64,000 bases of DNA from Elymus sibiricus (Eukaryota > Streptophyta > Magnoliopsida > Poales > Poaceae), in assembly GCA_039707655.1 (NCBI GenBank), contig CM077671.1, forward strand, positions 370,265,220 through 370,329,219. Direction: 5' to 3'. This document shows positions 1 through 12,900 of this stretch, one piece after another (within the stretch, counting starts at the first letter, position 1; each line of letters opens with the position of its first letter). The notes beneath the pieces are model-generated. The model was not told the origin of the DNA and ran no database searches. It was given only the letters and a program-made list of their open reading frames with translations. A program made the translations under genes and the position numbers.

Positions 1-600
1 GCTCACCGCTCCTGCTCACGTCGCTGACCCTCCCTCCCCAGCGCCCCGCCCCACCCTCCCCAGCCTGCCGCCGTCTCGGATCTTGCCACATCGGGCCACC
101 GCCGTCGCCAAGCATCGGGCCGCCATCGCCGCAAAGCAGGACCATCGCTCCCGCCCAGCAAAGGGACCGGCCGTCCAGCTCGCTCGACCTCGCTGGCAGG
201 GGCGGCGCGAACCTCCGCATCAATGGCAGCGCGGAGGGGTAGGCCGAGGGGCCTCTGCCGCAACCTCGGTGAACGGCAGCACGGAGGGGGAGGGCGCGCT
301 CCATCTCCGACCTCCTCTCCCACCCCCGCATCGGATCCAGCGGAATCCAGACGGGAAATGAGCCGCCACCGCCCGTTGACTGAGCACTTTAGGCCGGCGT
401 TGGCGGAGATTCTCGAGGCCATGGCCAATCCAGCGGCCGTCGGCGTGCTCGAGGGGGACACTAGCGAGGCCAGTCCATCCAGAAGCTCGCCAGCGGCACT
501 CCTCCTTGAGGCACGCCATGCTCCAGCGCCGCCGCGACGTGCGGGCCGGCCACGCCAAGGAGGCAGGGCCACCTCCACGCGCACTGACCAAGGGTTGGAT
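1..600. other. GC-rich stretch, no recognised gene
   Basis: This stretch is rich in CGCC and GCCG and is open in several frames on both strands, as expected from base composition alone. The minus-strand frame over 3-605 is Pro/Arg/Ala rich and shows no recognisable domain. It may be captured genic DNA inside the transposable element that seems to end near 895, but nothing proves this. Confidence 0.4.
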
Positions 601-895
601 TGCATTTTTGGTTGTTAATTGAAGGGTATCCATGTAATTTCATAGGGACTATTTTGTAAATCTAGACAAATTCCATGCCTAACGACATCTAGCCCGAAAC
701 GTTACGCCACGTCAGCTTTTGCGGGCTCCACATGTCATAATCGTCATTAAATGGGCCAAAGCCGTCAACTGGTGTTTTTTGCAAAAAAAAAATAGCCTGG
801 GAATTTGTGTTTTTTGGCACAATTTCGTAGACTTGTGGTTTCTACAACCTAGCCTTCAATGTCGTGGTTTTCTGCAATTCACTCAGCCATAGTAC
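601..895. mobile_element. Probable terminal part of a DNA transposon (MULE-type?)
   Basis: The sequence resembles a common Triticeae transposon end, including ACTTGTGGTTTCTACAACC and a closing CTGCAATTCACTC. Similarity to the second receptor-kinase locus starts only around 895, about 25 bases before the ATG at 919, so foreign DNA appears to have replaced the promoter of the first copy. The other end and the target duplication lie outside the window, and the family assignment is from memory of grass repeats. Confidence 0.35.
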
Positions 896-918
896 ATACA
901 TAGCCAGTGGGAGTGACC

Positions 919-3900
919 ATGGCGAACTCCACGGTGCCCCCGCGGTCGTCACATCACCTGGTTCTCTCATGTGCCCTGCTGCTTCTCCTTGCTCCAGGGC
1001 AAGCTGAGGGAAGTGTCACTCGCCGAGGCACTTCATTGAGGGCTCAAGCTGCGGCACTTCTCCACTGGAAATCAACCGTCCAGTACTCCTCCAATCACCA
1101 GCTAGGGACCTGGAGAGACGACGGCATGTACCCCTGCAACTGGACTGGCATAACCTGCGGCGACCCTCAATCACGCGGAGGAACCATGGTGAAGGTCATC
1201 AGAGGAATTTCTCTTGGTGGTGCCGGCATTGCAGGGCGGCTGGACGCATTGAGTTTCCCGTCACTCCCTTACCTTGTCAACCTCGACCTCAACGACAACT
1301 ACCTCTCTGGTGCCATCCCTCCTGCCATCGGCTCTCTTTCTATGCTTTCGACCCTCAACTTCTCCGGTGATCAGCTCAGCGGCCACATACCTGCATCGAT
1401 CTGCAACCTTGGCAGGCTCACACAAATGGACCTCTACAACAATAATCTCAGCGGCCAAATTCCTTCTGCCTTGGGCAATCTCTCAAGACTTGCTTTTCTT
1501 TATCTACCTAAGAATAGGCTCTCAGGTAACATCCCATGGCACCTCGGACAGCTTCAGAACATGAGAGAGTTGGATTTGAGAGGGAATATCCTTTCTGGCC
1601 AGATACCTTCCTCCCTTGCAAACCTGACAAACCTCAGTTCTCTTGGCCTTTCTGATAATCATCTATCAGGGCCCATACCCGAAGAGCTAGGACAAGTCCG
1701 AACCCTGCAAAAACTATTATTGGACAGAAATAACCTGAATGGCATGATTCCACCTTCCCTTGGAAACCTCACAGTGCTCAGATACCTGACGACATATCAG
1801 AACCAACACACTGGTCCGATCCCGGTAGAGCTTGGGATGCTCTCCAGCTTGATTGCGTTGGATTTGTCAGAGAACCATTTGACTGGCTCAGTTCCTTCTA
1901 CTGTTGCTGGAAACCTTACTTCATTAACCTATTTTTCTCTTTGGGGTAACCATATAACTGGATCAGTCCCTCGTGAGTTGGGAAATCTTGTGAATCTTGA
2001 AGCACTCCTACTCTCGGACAATCTCCTTGTTGGATCAATACCGTCAAGTATTGGTAACATGTCTTCACTTACCCAAATACAAATACAAAGAAATAATCTC
2101 TCCGGGGGATTGCTGACGGAGTTTGGAAAATTGGCAAAGTTGGAATATCTTATATCCTACAATAACCAATTGTCGGGCCCAATCCCTCACAGTTTTGGAA
2201 AAATGACGAGTATGACAGAAATGCTACTATTCACAAATCAGTTCACTGGCCCTTTGCCTTCAGCACTCTCGAACCTCACCAATTTGGTGGACATTGAACT
2301 GGATGAGAACCAACTGAATGGACACTTGCCAGATTTGTGCCAAAGTAAAAGGCTAAAGGTTTTATCAGTTTCGAGAAACAATCTGGATGGTCCTGTCCCA
2401 AAAGGCTTGAGGGATTGCAGTTCACTAATAATCATTGGAATCGACGAAAATTGGATTGAGGGAGACATAACTGAAGCATTTGGGGTGTATCCACATCTCG
2501 ATGCAATTAGTTTATCTTCAAACAGATTTGTAGGGAGGCTCTCACCAAACTGGGGCTCATGTCAAAACTTAACAGTTATTTATTTTTCAGACAACATGAT
2601 AGAAGGCACTATACCTTCTGAGCTGGGGGAGCTAAAAAATCTTAGAAGGCTCATACTGAGTTTCAATAGGTTGACCAGTGAGATACACCCGAATTGGCAA
2701 GTTAATCAACCTGTACAGGATGAATTTACGGGACAATCAACTGTCTGGCCAGATCCCTAAGCAAATCGGCCAACTTGGCAATCTTGAGCTTCTTGATTTC
2801 TCAAGCAACATGTTGAGTGGTAAAGTACCAGAAGAGATTGGAAATTGTTTGAAACTGCGGTCATTGCTTATGAATAACAACAAACCTTAGCAGAATTGTC
2901 CCTGGTAATTTGGGCCATTTAGCTTCCCTGCAAAGCATGCTTGATCTTAGTATGAATAATCCGAGTGGACCAATACCATCAGAACTAGGTAAACTGGAGA
3001 TGTTAATGTTTGTAAACTTCTCACACAATGAATTCAGCGGTGCCATCCCTGTCTCGATTGCAAGCATGCAAAGCCTGTCACTATTTGATGTATCATACAA
3101 CTTCTTAGAAGGGCCTATCCCAAAAGGGATCTACAATGAATCGGCTGAATGGTTTTCCACAACAAAGGTCTTTGTGGAGACCTTGTTGGCATGCTTCCTT
3201 GTACTTCGCCCCATGCGGATCATAGGTGAAATCAAAAGTTTATACTAGCAGTCAGTGTTCCTGTGTTTGTCACTGCTATTTCAGTAGCAGCATGTGTAAT
3301 TGCCTTTTTGATTTGCTGCAAGAAAGTATCTCAAAAAGCTAATGTGAGCAAAAAGGAGGTATTCTCTGTATGGAACTTTGATGGCAGAATGGTATTTGAG
3401 GATATTATTGATGCAACTGACAATTTTGATGAGAAGCATTGAATTGGAGAGGTATCATATGGCAGTGTCTATAAAGCAGAACTTGAAGATGAACACGTGG
3501 TTGCAGTAAAGAAACTCCATGCAGGCGATGAAGAGGCACATGATGAAGAAAGGTTCCAGCATGAGATTGAAATATTAACAGAAATTCGCCAACGCAGCAT
3601 CGTCAAACTGTATGCATATTGTTCTGATCCGCAGTACCGGTTCCTCATATGCCAGTTTATATAGAGAGAAAATCTAGCTTCTATCTTCAGCAATGAAGAA
3701 CTAGCGATCCAGTTCCATTGGGAAAGGCGGACAACTCTATTAAGAGATGTGGCTCAAGCCATCACTTACCTCCATCATGATGTTCATCCGCCCATAATTC
3801 ACCGAGACATCACAAGCAGAAACATCTTACTAGATACTGACTACAAAGCATGTGCCTCGGAATTCGGTACTGCAAGAATGTTAAAACCCGATTCATCGAA

Positions 3901-4006
3901 TTGGCGCGCACTAGCGGGGCCTATGGCTACATTGCACTTGGTATGTTTATTCAATACAATACTATATTCTCTAGTAAGTTGTGTTAGACAGTGTTCGTAC
4001 ACTTCT
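919..4006 (+). pseudogene. LRR receptor-like kinase pseudogene (MIK2-like), copy 1
   Basis: This is a decayed copy of the gene at 28033-31485, a plasma-membrane leucine-rich-repeat receptor kinase. It starts with the same MANSTVPP leader at 919, followed by a hydrophobic signal peptide, a CNWTGITC cap and about twenty LRRs with LxGxIP signatures. Against copy 2 it has a 2-nt net loss near 2685, a 1-nt gain ending in a stop at 2888-2890, and a 1-nt loss near 3155 in the juxtamembrane region. Nonsense codons follow in the kinase at 3440-3442 (TGC to TGA) and 3662-3664 (GAG to TAG). The activation-loop DFG reads EFG. The sequence ends at 4006 after about 15 nt of the second exon, and most of the intron is missing. 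It cannot encode a working kinase. Confidence 0.9.
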
Positions 4007-4912
4007 GCGTGTTTCTTTCGAGGCGTTTCCTGTCCGGGGTTTCTTCGGGTTTTCTTCCGGCTTTTGGTTTTTCGTGTTTCTTTTATGGGTTTTCCGATTT
4101 TCTTTGGTTTTCTTCTGATTTCCCTTTTACTTTTAAATTACTTTTTTATTTTCCCTTTCCCCATTTTCATTTTCAGCGCATGTCTACCTTTTCCATATAC
4201 TTGTGGAACATTTCTGTGACCCACGTTGAATATTTTCTAATTACATGGTTTACATTTTTTTCAAATACATGTTTCAAAAAAATTGAATACATGTTAAACA
4301 TTTTTCAAATACACATAGAACATTTTTTAATGGCAAAAAATATTTTGTTTTAAAACTACACGAGCATACTTATATATTGTATAACCATTTTTTCAAAAAT
4401 ATCACGAATATATTTTTAAAATGCATGACCATGTTTTTAAATGTAACATAATTTTTAACATAGTATAAACATTTTTTAAAAATGTATTTGAAACACGTGA
4501 ACACTGTTTGAATGCTATCAACATTTTTAAAAAGCTACGCTAACAAAACATTTACACTTTTTTAACATTTACCAAATTCACGATGAACTTTTCTAAAAAT
4601 TAAGAAAAATATTTATATAATATATTTGTATTTAATATATTTTTGAATTATGCAGACATTTTTTTCACATTGTATACAAATTATTTTAGAAAAAATAGAA
4701 ATATTTTTTGAAATACGTGAACATACTTTAGTAATATGAACATTTAACAACAATTGCACAAAGAAAATTCGTACACTGCATTAACATTTTTAAATATGAG
4801 ATTACCGTTTATGTAAACAAAAGTATTAAAAAAACAAATGAACCTAACTTTATTGGGCTGGCCTATCATACACCTGCTTGAGGCGAGGCTAAGGGCATGT
4901 TCTGAAGGGAGC
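4007..4912. repeat. AT-rich degenerate repeat
   Basis: After a T-rich stretch (4007-4180) the sequence is made of loose repeats around AACATTTTT and AAATACATGAAC on both strands. This composition is frequent in Triticeae intergenic DNA. No gene or clear boundary was seen. It abuts the broken end of the receptor-kinase pseudogene. Confidence 0.5.
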
Positions 4913-5879
4913 AACTAATTGAGGAGCGGAGCATTCGAAGGGTCACTCTCAGGCGCGCCGTCACTTGGCGCGTTCTCAGCCGTCGTCATGTGTCGCGCTC
5001 TGTGCGTTTCCTCTGGATTTTTTTCTTATTTTTTCGCACGCGTTTTCGCCTTTTTAGATGTTTTTTTCCGGATTTTTTCGGCGTTTCGGTTTTTCACGTG
5101 CGTTTTCTTTATTTTTTCGTTCCTCGAGAGGCACGGCCATGGGTTTTTTTCGTTCCTCGAGAGGCATTGTTTTACTTCCGCGAGAGGCACGGATTTGCTT
5201 CCGCGAGAGGCACGACTCGGAAAGGGATAAAAATGCGTTTTCTTTTTTTTTGTTCCTCAAGAGTCACGGATTATTTCCACGAGAGACACGACCGTGCCTC
5301 TCGCACGGTTTTGCTTCTGCGAGAGGCACGGATCTCTTCCGCGAGAGGCACGTCCGTGCCTCTCGGAAAACAGAAAAAATGCATTTTTATATTTTTCGTT
5401 TCTCGAGGGGCACGGATTTGCTTCCGCGTGCCTCTCGAAAAGGAAAAAAAATGCGTTTTCCTTTTTTTCGTTCTTTGAGAGGCACGGTCATGCCTCTCGG
5501 AAAGGAAAAAAACGCGATTTTCCTTCCTCGAAAGGCACGGTTTTGCTTCCGCGAAAGGCACGGATCTGCTTCCGCGAGAGGCACGTTTTTTTCCTTTCGC
5601 GAGAGGCATGGTTTTTTCGTCCGGTTTTTTCATGAAAAATAATTTTCGTCAAAACCTATCGAAATGGGATCTAGTTTTAAATATCTCGACGTGAGGAATC
5701 CAACGATAAAAATAGTTCGAGATTTGGATGCACGGTTTAAAGGTAAAACGTTTTGAAATAACGGATCTACAAAAAAGAAATAACTTTCAGATTACAATAA
5801 GTGGCACACATATAGTGCGTTACTAGTCACAGCCTGAAGAATTGGAAGTGATCTTTTAAAAAATACTTCTCAATTAGTG
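4913..5879. mobile_element. Possible non-autonomous transposon with ACTAATTGAG ends
   Basis: The left side begins around AACTAATTGAGGAG (4914) and the right side ends in CTTCTCAATTAGT (about 5866-5878), which form short imperfect inverted ends. Between them lie the GAGAGGCACGG array and AT-rich DNA, with no transposase. No convincing target duplication was found, so the boundaries and even the element are tentative. Confidence 0.3.
5125..5625. repeat. GAGAGGCACGG short-period array
   Basis: More than fifteen copies of GAGAGGCACGG or its complement CGTGCCTCTC are separated by T-rich linkers such as TTTGCTTCCGC. Copies occur in both orientations, so many adjacent pairs could fold into short stems. 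Several reading frames stay open by chance and are not real genes. Confidence 0.75.
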
Positions 5880-5977
5880 ATTTCGTGTTCTCTGAAACTT
5901 CCCAGCTTCTCTAAAACTCCTCAAATCTGGCTTTTCTCGTGGCTTGTGGCTCCTCGATTTGGTCGCTGTCCTAGGCC

Positions 5978-6238
5978 GGCAAAAATCACTGTTTTGACCC
6001 TTTTGCCAAAGTTTAGCCGGATCTGACCCCGGTCCAAATTTTTTTCGGATCTGACCCTTTTCCTACCGCCACCCGATGTGGCGGTAGGGTAACACATGCT
6101 ACCGCCAGCTCCGATGGCGGTAGGGTCCCGTCAGGCCAGACGGCTCCGTCTGGCCAGCTGACGTGGATCAGTACCTTACCGCCAGAGGCCGTGGCGGTAG
6201 GGTGTCATAGCCTACCGCCAGAGCCAGTGGCGGTAGGG
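5978..6238 (+). repeat. Left terminal inverted repeat of the MULE
   Basis: This 261-bp arm pairs with 25742-26003. It holds four palindromic modules (6062-6088, 6099-6123, 6176-6202, 6211-6237) with CCTACCGCC and GGCGGTAGG arms. A separate 22-bp palindrome lies at 6134-6155 (GGCCAGACGG, two bases, CCGTCTGGCC). In Mutator elements the TIRs carry both transposase binding sites and promoters. Confidence 0.92.
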
Positions 6239-6812
6239 CACCCAGACCAGTGAAATGTGTGAGTGGAGGGCTGGTGGGCCCACCAGCCACCCATTCACCC
6301 CCAAATCCCCCTCCTTCCCCGAGCTGAGCTCCTCTCCCATCTCTCTCCCCCATTCTTGCCACCACCAAATCCATCTCCATTGCTTGAGGTTTCTCCGGTG
6401 GATCGAGGCCAATTTCATCACTCGAGGTACCTCCCTCACCCTCTTCTTTTTGGTTGGTTGGAATCATCTCATTTGGTTGCATTGTTTACTTGTATGCAAA
6501 CCCTAGTTGGGGTCATTTTTGTTTGAAACCAATGGATTTGATGCATGATAGGGTTGTTTCTATGCTTTAATGTGTGTAGTATGACTAGTCATCATGTTTG
6601 TAACCCCGATCTATAGTTATTGTTATGCATTTTTTAGGGTTACGGTTAGGCATTGTCATTATTTAGTAGTTAGGGTTAATTAATGATATTATGTTATTAT
6701 TGTTGTTATTTGAATTTAGTGTGTATAACTTTTTGATCAATGGATTCGTAGTAGTTATTTGGTTCATATTATGTTGCTTGCCTATCATTGACAAATTTTA
6801 CAATGTACTTAG
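6239..6812 (+). promoter_or_regulatory. Leader of the transposase gene with likely 5'UTR intron
   Basis: A C-rich leader follows the TIR and runs to CTCGAG|GTACCT near 6425, a plausible splice donor. A T-rich intron-like stretch then ends in TACTTAG directly before the ATG at 6813. The same CCGGTGGATC leader motif recurs on the minus strand near 22080, upstream of the 173-residue gene. Confidence 0.5.
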
Positions 6813-7596
6813 ATGGATAGACTCGTTAATGTACATTATTTGGATAAGGAGACATTTATGAAAGGCAATGCCGATGAAGGGGAAGAATCCATGGTTTTTG
6901 ACTCAAGCCCAACTTATGAGGAGGTGGTTGTGAAAGTTAGGAGTGTGTTGAATTGGATTGATCCAAATATTGATGTTAAACTCATTGGAAGGTATGATGT
7001 TGGAGTGGGGGTGAAGTCTCGATTGAAGAGTTTGCCTATCACCTCGGAATTGCATTGGAAAGTGTACAAGGACAAAGTACTTGAATCGCAAGACAAGTCC
7101 CTTGAATTATTTGCCACCAAGGTTGAGCCTCCTATACATGATGCAAGGTTGGAGGTGTATGTCCCCCATTCTTCTAGTCAACCACCAAATGAAGCGGAGA
7201 TCAATGATAGGGCGATGGTGATTCCTGAGGAAGAGGTTCATGTTGATGCTGACAATGCTGGTGTTGAGCCCGTCGATGCTCATGTCCACGATGATGCCAC
7301 TACCCATGTTGATGTTTATGATGAAGCCGAAGAGATTCATTATAATCTCGTTGGTAACTTGGATGTGATTCTGCGCCAGCAAGACATGGACCGTAACCTC
7401 CCCTATAGCCGTATGTTTGGTTATGACTCGGATGACGAGGGTCCGGCGGAGGAATTGGACGAGGATGGATTCACTGCAGAAGAAAATGAAATTTTCAAGA
7501 ACCTTACGGGGAATGAAAGAGGTGCCCCATTGTTTCGTGATCTTAGCCTTGCCGACAAGGCTGTTGTTGATGGTGGCATGAGATTTGGGTTGCTTG

Positions 7597-9490
7597 TGTT
7601 GGAAATATGCCCTAGAGGCAATAATAATTTAGTTATTATCATATTTCCTTGTTCATGATAATCGTTTATTATCCATGCTATAATTGTATTGATTGGAAAC
7701 TCAAATACATGTGTGGGTACATAGACAACACTGTGTCCCTAGTATGCCTCTAATAGACTAGCTCGTTGATCAAAGATGGTCAAGGTTTCCTAGCCATAGA
7801 CATGAGATGTCATTTGATAAAGGGATCACATCATTAGGAGAATGATGTGATGGACAAGACCCAAACTATGAACATAGCATATGATCGTGTCAGTTTATTG
7901 CTATTGTTTTCTGCATGTCAAGTATCTGTTCCTATGACCATGAGATCATGCAACTCACTGACACCGGAGGAATACCTTGTGTGTATCAAACGTCGCAACG
8001 TAACTGGGTGACTATAAAGATGCTCTACAGGTATCTCCGAAGGTGTCTGTTGAGTTGGCATGGATCAAGACTGGGATTTGTTACTCCGTGTGACGGAGAG
8101 GTATCTCAGGGCCCACTCGGTAATACAACATCACAACAAGCCTTGCAAGCAATGTGACTAAAGTGTTAGCCACGGGATCTTGTATTACGGAACGAGTAAA
8201 GAGACTTGGCGGTAACGAGATTCAACTAGGTATAGAGATACCGACGATCGAATCTCGGGCAAGTAACATATCGAAGAACTAAGGGAACAGCATACGGGAT
8301 TAACTAAATCCTTGACATAGAGGTTCAACCGATAAAGATCTTCGTAGAATATGTAGGAACCAATATGAGCATCCAGGTCCCGCTATTGGTTATTGACCGT
8401 AGAGGTGTCTCGGTCATGTCTACATAGTTCTCGAACCCGCAGGGTCTGCACACTTAAGGTTCGGTGACGTTTCGGTATAGTAGAGTTATGTATGGTGGTG
8501 ACCGAAGGTTGTTCGGAGTCTCGGATGAGATCCTGGACATCACGAGGAGCTCCAGAATGGTCCGGAGGTAAAGATTGATATATAGGAAGTCCCGTTTTGG
8601 TCACCGGAAAAGTTTCGGATATTTCGGTAGTGTACCGGGAGTGCCGGGAAGGGTATCAGGGACCATCGGGAGAGGTATTTCGACCCAAGGGGCCTCATGG
8701 GCCGTGGGAGGAGTCAAACCAGCCCTTAGTCGGCTGGCCAAGCCCCCCACTAAGGCCCATGCGGCTAGGGGTGGGAAAAACCCAAAGGGGGAAAGGTGGA
8801 AAGAGTTTCCAAGTGGAGAGGAGGAATCCTACTCCTAATAGGATTGGAGTAGGACTCCTCCACCTCCAATTTCGGCCAGCCCTTGAGGGTTTGAGGCTGC
8901 CTCCTCCCCTCCCTCCCTCCTATATATACTAGAGGATTTAGAGGGGAGAGCTAACCCTAATTGCCACGTGCTCCCTCTACTTCCTCTAGATCGTTTTCTC
9001 CTCTAGTCTAATTTCGGCGGTGCTTAGGCGAAGCCCTGCCAGAATAGTTCCACCACCACCGCCGCCGCACCGTCGCGCTGCCGGAGAACTCATCTACCTC
9101 TCCGCTCCCTCTTGCTGGATCAAGAAGGCGGAGATCGTCATCGAGCTGTACGTGTGCTGAATGCGGAGGTGCCGTCCGTTCGGCGCTAGATCGGAAGGAC
9201 CGTGATTAGGATCGCGAGACGGTTTGTGATTTGATCGCGGGACAGATCATGATGGGATCGCGGGACGGATCGTGATTGGATCGCGAGACGGATCGTGATG
9301 GGATCGCGGGACGCTCTGTGATTTGGATCGCGAAGACGTTCGACTACATCAACCGTGTTTCTTAACGCTTCCGCTTAGCGATATACAAGGGTATGTAGAT
9401 CCACTCTCCCTCTCGTAGATGCTCATCACCATGGATAGATCTTGCGTGTGCGTAGGAAATTTTTTGTTTCCCATGCAACGTTCCCCAACA
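7597..9490 (+). repeat. 5' LTR of the BARE-type element
   Basis: The LTR contains a TATATATA box at about 8931-8938. Near its end (9200-9330) are five imperfect repeats of about 24 bp built on GGATCGCGAGACGGATCGTG. Confidence 0.95.
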
Positions 9491-9510
9491 GTGGTATCAG
9501 AGCTAGGTCT
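9491..9510 (+). other. Primer binding site (tRNA-iMet type)
   Basis: GTGGTATCAGAGCTAGG directly after the LTR matches the 3' end complement of initiator methionine tRNA used by plant Copia elements for minus-strand priming. Confidence 0.9.
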
Positions 9511-9979
9511 ATGTGTAGATGAGATCACGAGTAGAACACAAAGGAGTTTGTGGGCGTTGATATTCAGATTGCTTCCTCCCTTGGTCTTTTCTTGATTCGG
9601 CGGTATTGTGGGATGAAGCAGCCCGGACCAACCTTACTCGTACACTTACGAGAGACCGGTTCCATCGACTGACATGTAACTTCGTTGCATAAAGATGGCT
9701 GGCGGGTGTCTGTCTCTCCTACTTTAGTCGGATCGGATTTGACAAAGGCGGTCCTTGAGAAGGTTGAATATCAATTTTTGTATCACCGTTGTGGTTTTTG
9801 CGTAGGTAAGAATTGTTCTTGCTAGATACCCATAGCAGCCACGTAAAACATGCAACAACAATTAGATGACGTCTAACTTGTTTTTGCAGGGTATGTTGTG
9901 ATGTGATATGGCCAATTACATGATGAGATATATGTGATGTATGAGATGATCATGTATTGTATAGAATATCACGACTTGC

Positions 9980-12900
9980 ATGTCGATGAGTACGGCAACC
10001 GGCAGGAGCCATAGGGTTGTCTTTAATTATTTTCGCTGTTTTGCTTTACTTTATCGCTATGAGTTAGCAATAGTCGTGGAAGCAACAGTCGGCGTGACAA
10101 CCTCATGGCGACACGTTGATGGAGATCGAGATGATGGAGATCATGGTGTCATGCCGGTGACGATGGAGATCATGCCAGTGCTTTGGAGATGGAGATCAAA
10201 AGCACAAGTTCATGGCCATATCATGTCACTTATGATTTGCATGTGATGTTAATCCCTTTTATGCATCTTATTTTGCTTAGGACGACGGTAGCATTATAAG
10301 GTGATCCTCACTTAAATTTCAAGATAAAATTGTGTTCTCCCCGAGTGTGCACCGTTGCGAAAGTTCGTCGTTTCGAGACACCACGTGATGATCGGGTGTG
10401 ATAGACTCTACGTTCGCATACAACGGGTGCAAGCCAGTGTTGCACGTGCGGAACACTCGGGTTAAACTTGACGAGCCTAGCATGTACAGACATGGCCTCA
10501 GAACACAAGAGACCGAAAGGTCGAACATGAGTCATATAGTAGATATGATCAACATGAAGATGTTCACCATTGAAACCACCTCAACTCACGTGATGATCGG
10601 ACTTGAGTTGGTGGATTTGGATCATGTGACACTCGAATGACCGGAGGGATGTCAATTTGAGTGGGAGTTTTTAAGTAATATGATTAACTAAACTCATTAT
10701 CATGAACATAGTCAAAATGTCTTTGCAAATTATGTTGTAGATTACTAGCTCGCGCTGTAGCCCCCTTGAATTTTTATATGTTCCTAGAGAAATAGAGTTG
10801 AAAGATGATGGTAGCAATAATGCGGACTGGGTCCGTGATCTGAGGATTGTCCTCATTGCTGCACAGAAGGCTTATGTCCTTAAAGCACCGCTCGGTGCGC
10901 CACCCCCTCTAGCGTCGTCTGTAGATGTTGTGAACATCTGACAGGCACGTTCCGATGACTACTTAATAGTTCAGTGCGTCATGCATTACGGCTTAGAATT
11001 GAGGCTCCAAAACGTTTTGAACGTCACGGAACATATGAGATGTTCTAAGAGCTGAAATTGGGATCTCAGGCTCGTGCCCGTGTTGAGAGGTATGAGACCT
11101 CCAACAAGATTCTTTGCCTGCAAGATGATGGAGAATAGCTCAATCGTTGAGCATGTGCTCAAATTGTCTGGGTGCTACAATCGCTTGAATCGAGTGGAAG
11201 TTGATCTTCCAGATAAGATAATGATTGATATAGTTCTCCATGTCACTGTCACTAAGCTACTAGAGCTTCGTGATGAACTATAAAAGGCCAGAGATGGAAA
11301 TAATTATCCCTGAGCTATTCGCAATGTTTGACACCGCGAAGGTAGAAATCAAGAAGGAGCATCAAGTGTTGATGGTTAGTGAAACCACTAGTTTCGAGAA
11401 GGGCAAGGGCAAGGAGGGAAACTTCATGGATGGCAAGTCAGTTGCTGCTCCAGTGAAGAAACCCAAGGTTAAACCCAAACCCGAGACTAAGTGCTTCTAT
11501 TATGAGGAGAACGGTCGCTGAAGTGGAACAACCCTAGATACTTGGTAGATAAGAAGGTTGGCAACGTCGACAGAAGTATATTTGATATACGTGTTATTGA
11601 TGTGTACCTTACTAGTACTCCTAGTAGCACCTGGGTATTAGATAACGGTTCGGGTTCTAAATGTTAGTAACTCGGAATAAAAGCTACGGAATAAACGGAG
11701 GCTAGCTAAGGGTGAGGTGGCGATGAGTGTTGGAAGTGTTTCCAAGGTTGATGTGATCACCATCGCGCGCTCTCTCTACCTTTGGGATTAGTGATGAACC
11801 TGAATAAATGTTATTTGGTGTTTGCGTTAAGCATGAACGTGATTAGATCATGTTTATTGCAATACGGTTATTCATTTAAGTTAGAGAATAATGGTTATTC
11901 TGTTTACATGAATAATACCTTCAATGGTCATGCACCCAATGAGAGTGGTTTATTGAATCTTGATCGTAGTGATACACATGTTCATAATATTGATGCCAAA
12001 AGATACAAAGTTAATAATGATAGTACCACATACTTGTGGCACTGCCGCTAAATGTCATATTGGTGTAAAACGCATGAAGAAACTCCATGCTGATGGATCT
12101 TTGGACTCATTCGATTTCGAATCGGTTGAGACATGCGGACCATGCCTCATGGGCAAGATGACTCCGTTTTCCGGTATGATGGAGCGGGCAATTGACTTAT
12201 TGGAAATGATACATGTTGATGTATGCAGTCCAGTGAGTATTGTAGTGTACGGTGGATATCGTTATTTTCCTACCTTCACTGATGATTTGAGTAGATATGG
12301 GTATATTTACTTAATGAAACACAAGTCTGAAACGTTTGAAAAGTTCAAACAAAATCAGAGTGAAGTTTGAGATCATCGTGACAAGAAGATAAAATGTCCA
12401 CGATATGATCGTGGAGGTGAATATCTGAGTTACGAGTTTGGTATACAACTTAAGACAATGTGGAAGTTGTTTCACAACTCACGCCACCTGGAACACCATA
12501 GTGTGATGGTGTGTCCGAATGTCGTAGTCATGCTCTATTGGATATGGTGCAAACTATGATGTCTCTTATCGATTTACCACTATCGTTTTAGGGTTATGCA
12601 TTAGAGACAACCACATTCACTTTAAAAGGGGCACCATCTAAGTCCGTTGAGATGACACCGTATGAATTTTGGTTTGGCGGAAACCTAAGCTGTCATTTCT
12701 TAATGTTTGGGGCTGCGACGCTTATGTGAAAAAGGGTTTTCACCTAATGAGCTCGAACCCAAAGCGGACAAATGCATCTTCATAGAATACCCTAACGTAA
12801 CAGTTGGGTAAACCTTCTATCTTAGATCCAAGCACAAAGTGTTTGTTGCTAAAACGGGTCCTTTCTCGAGAAAGAGTTTCTTTCGAAAGATTGAGTGGGA

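Noticed and set aside
3..643. Overlapping open frames on both strands in GC-rich DNA
   Set aside because: GC-rich sequence lacks stop codons by composition. No domain, splice pattern or homologue-like motif was seen.
5125..5625. CRISPR-like array of short repeats and spacers
   Set aside because: Repeats occur in both orientations with uneven T-rich spacers in plant DNA, with no leader or cas genes.
9491..9510. Possible tRNA gene at the primer binding sites (also 31744 and 55011)
   Set aside because: Only the short tRNA-complementary primer sites are present, with no cloverleaf sequence.
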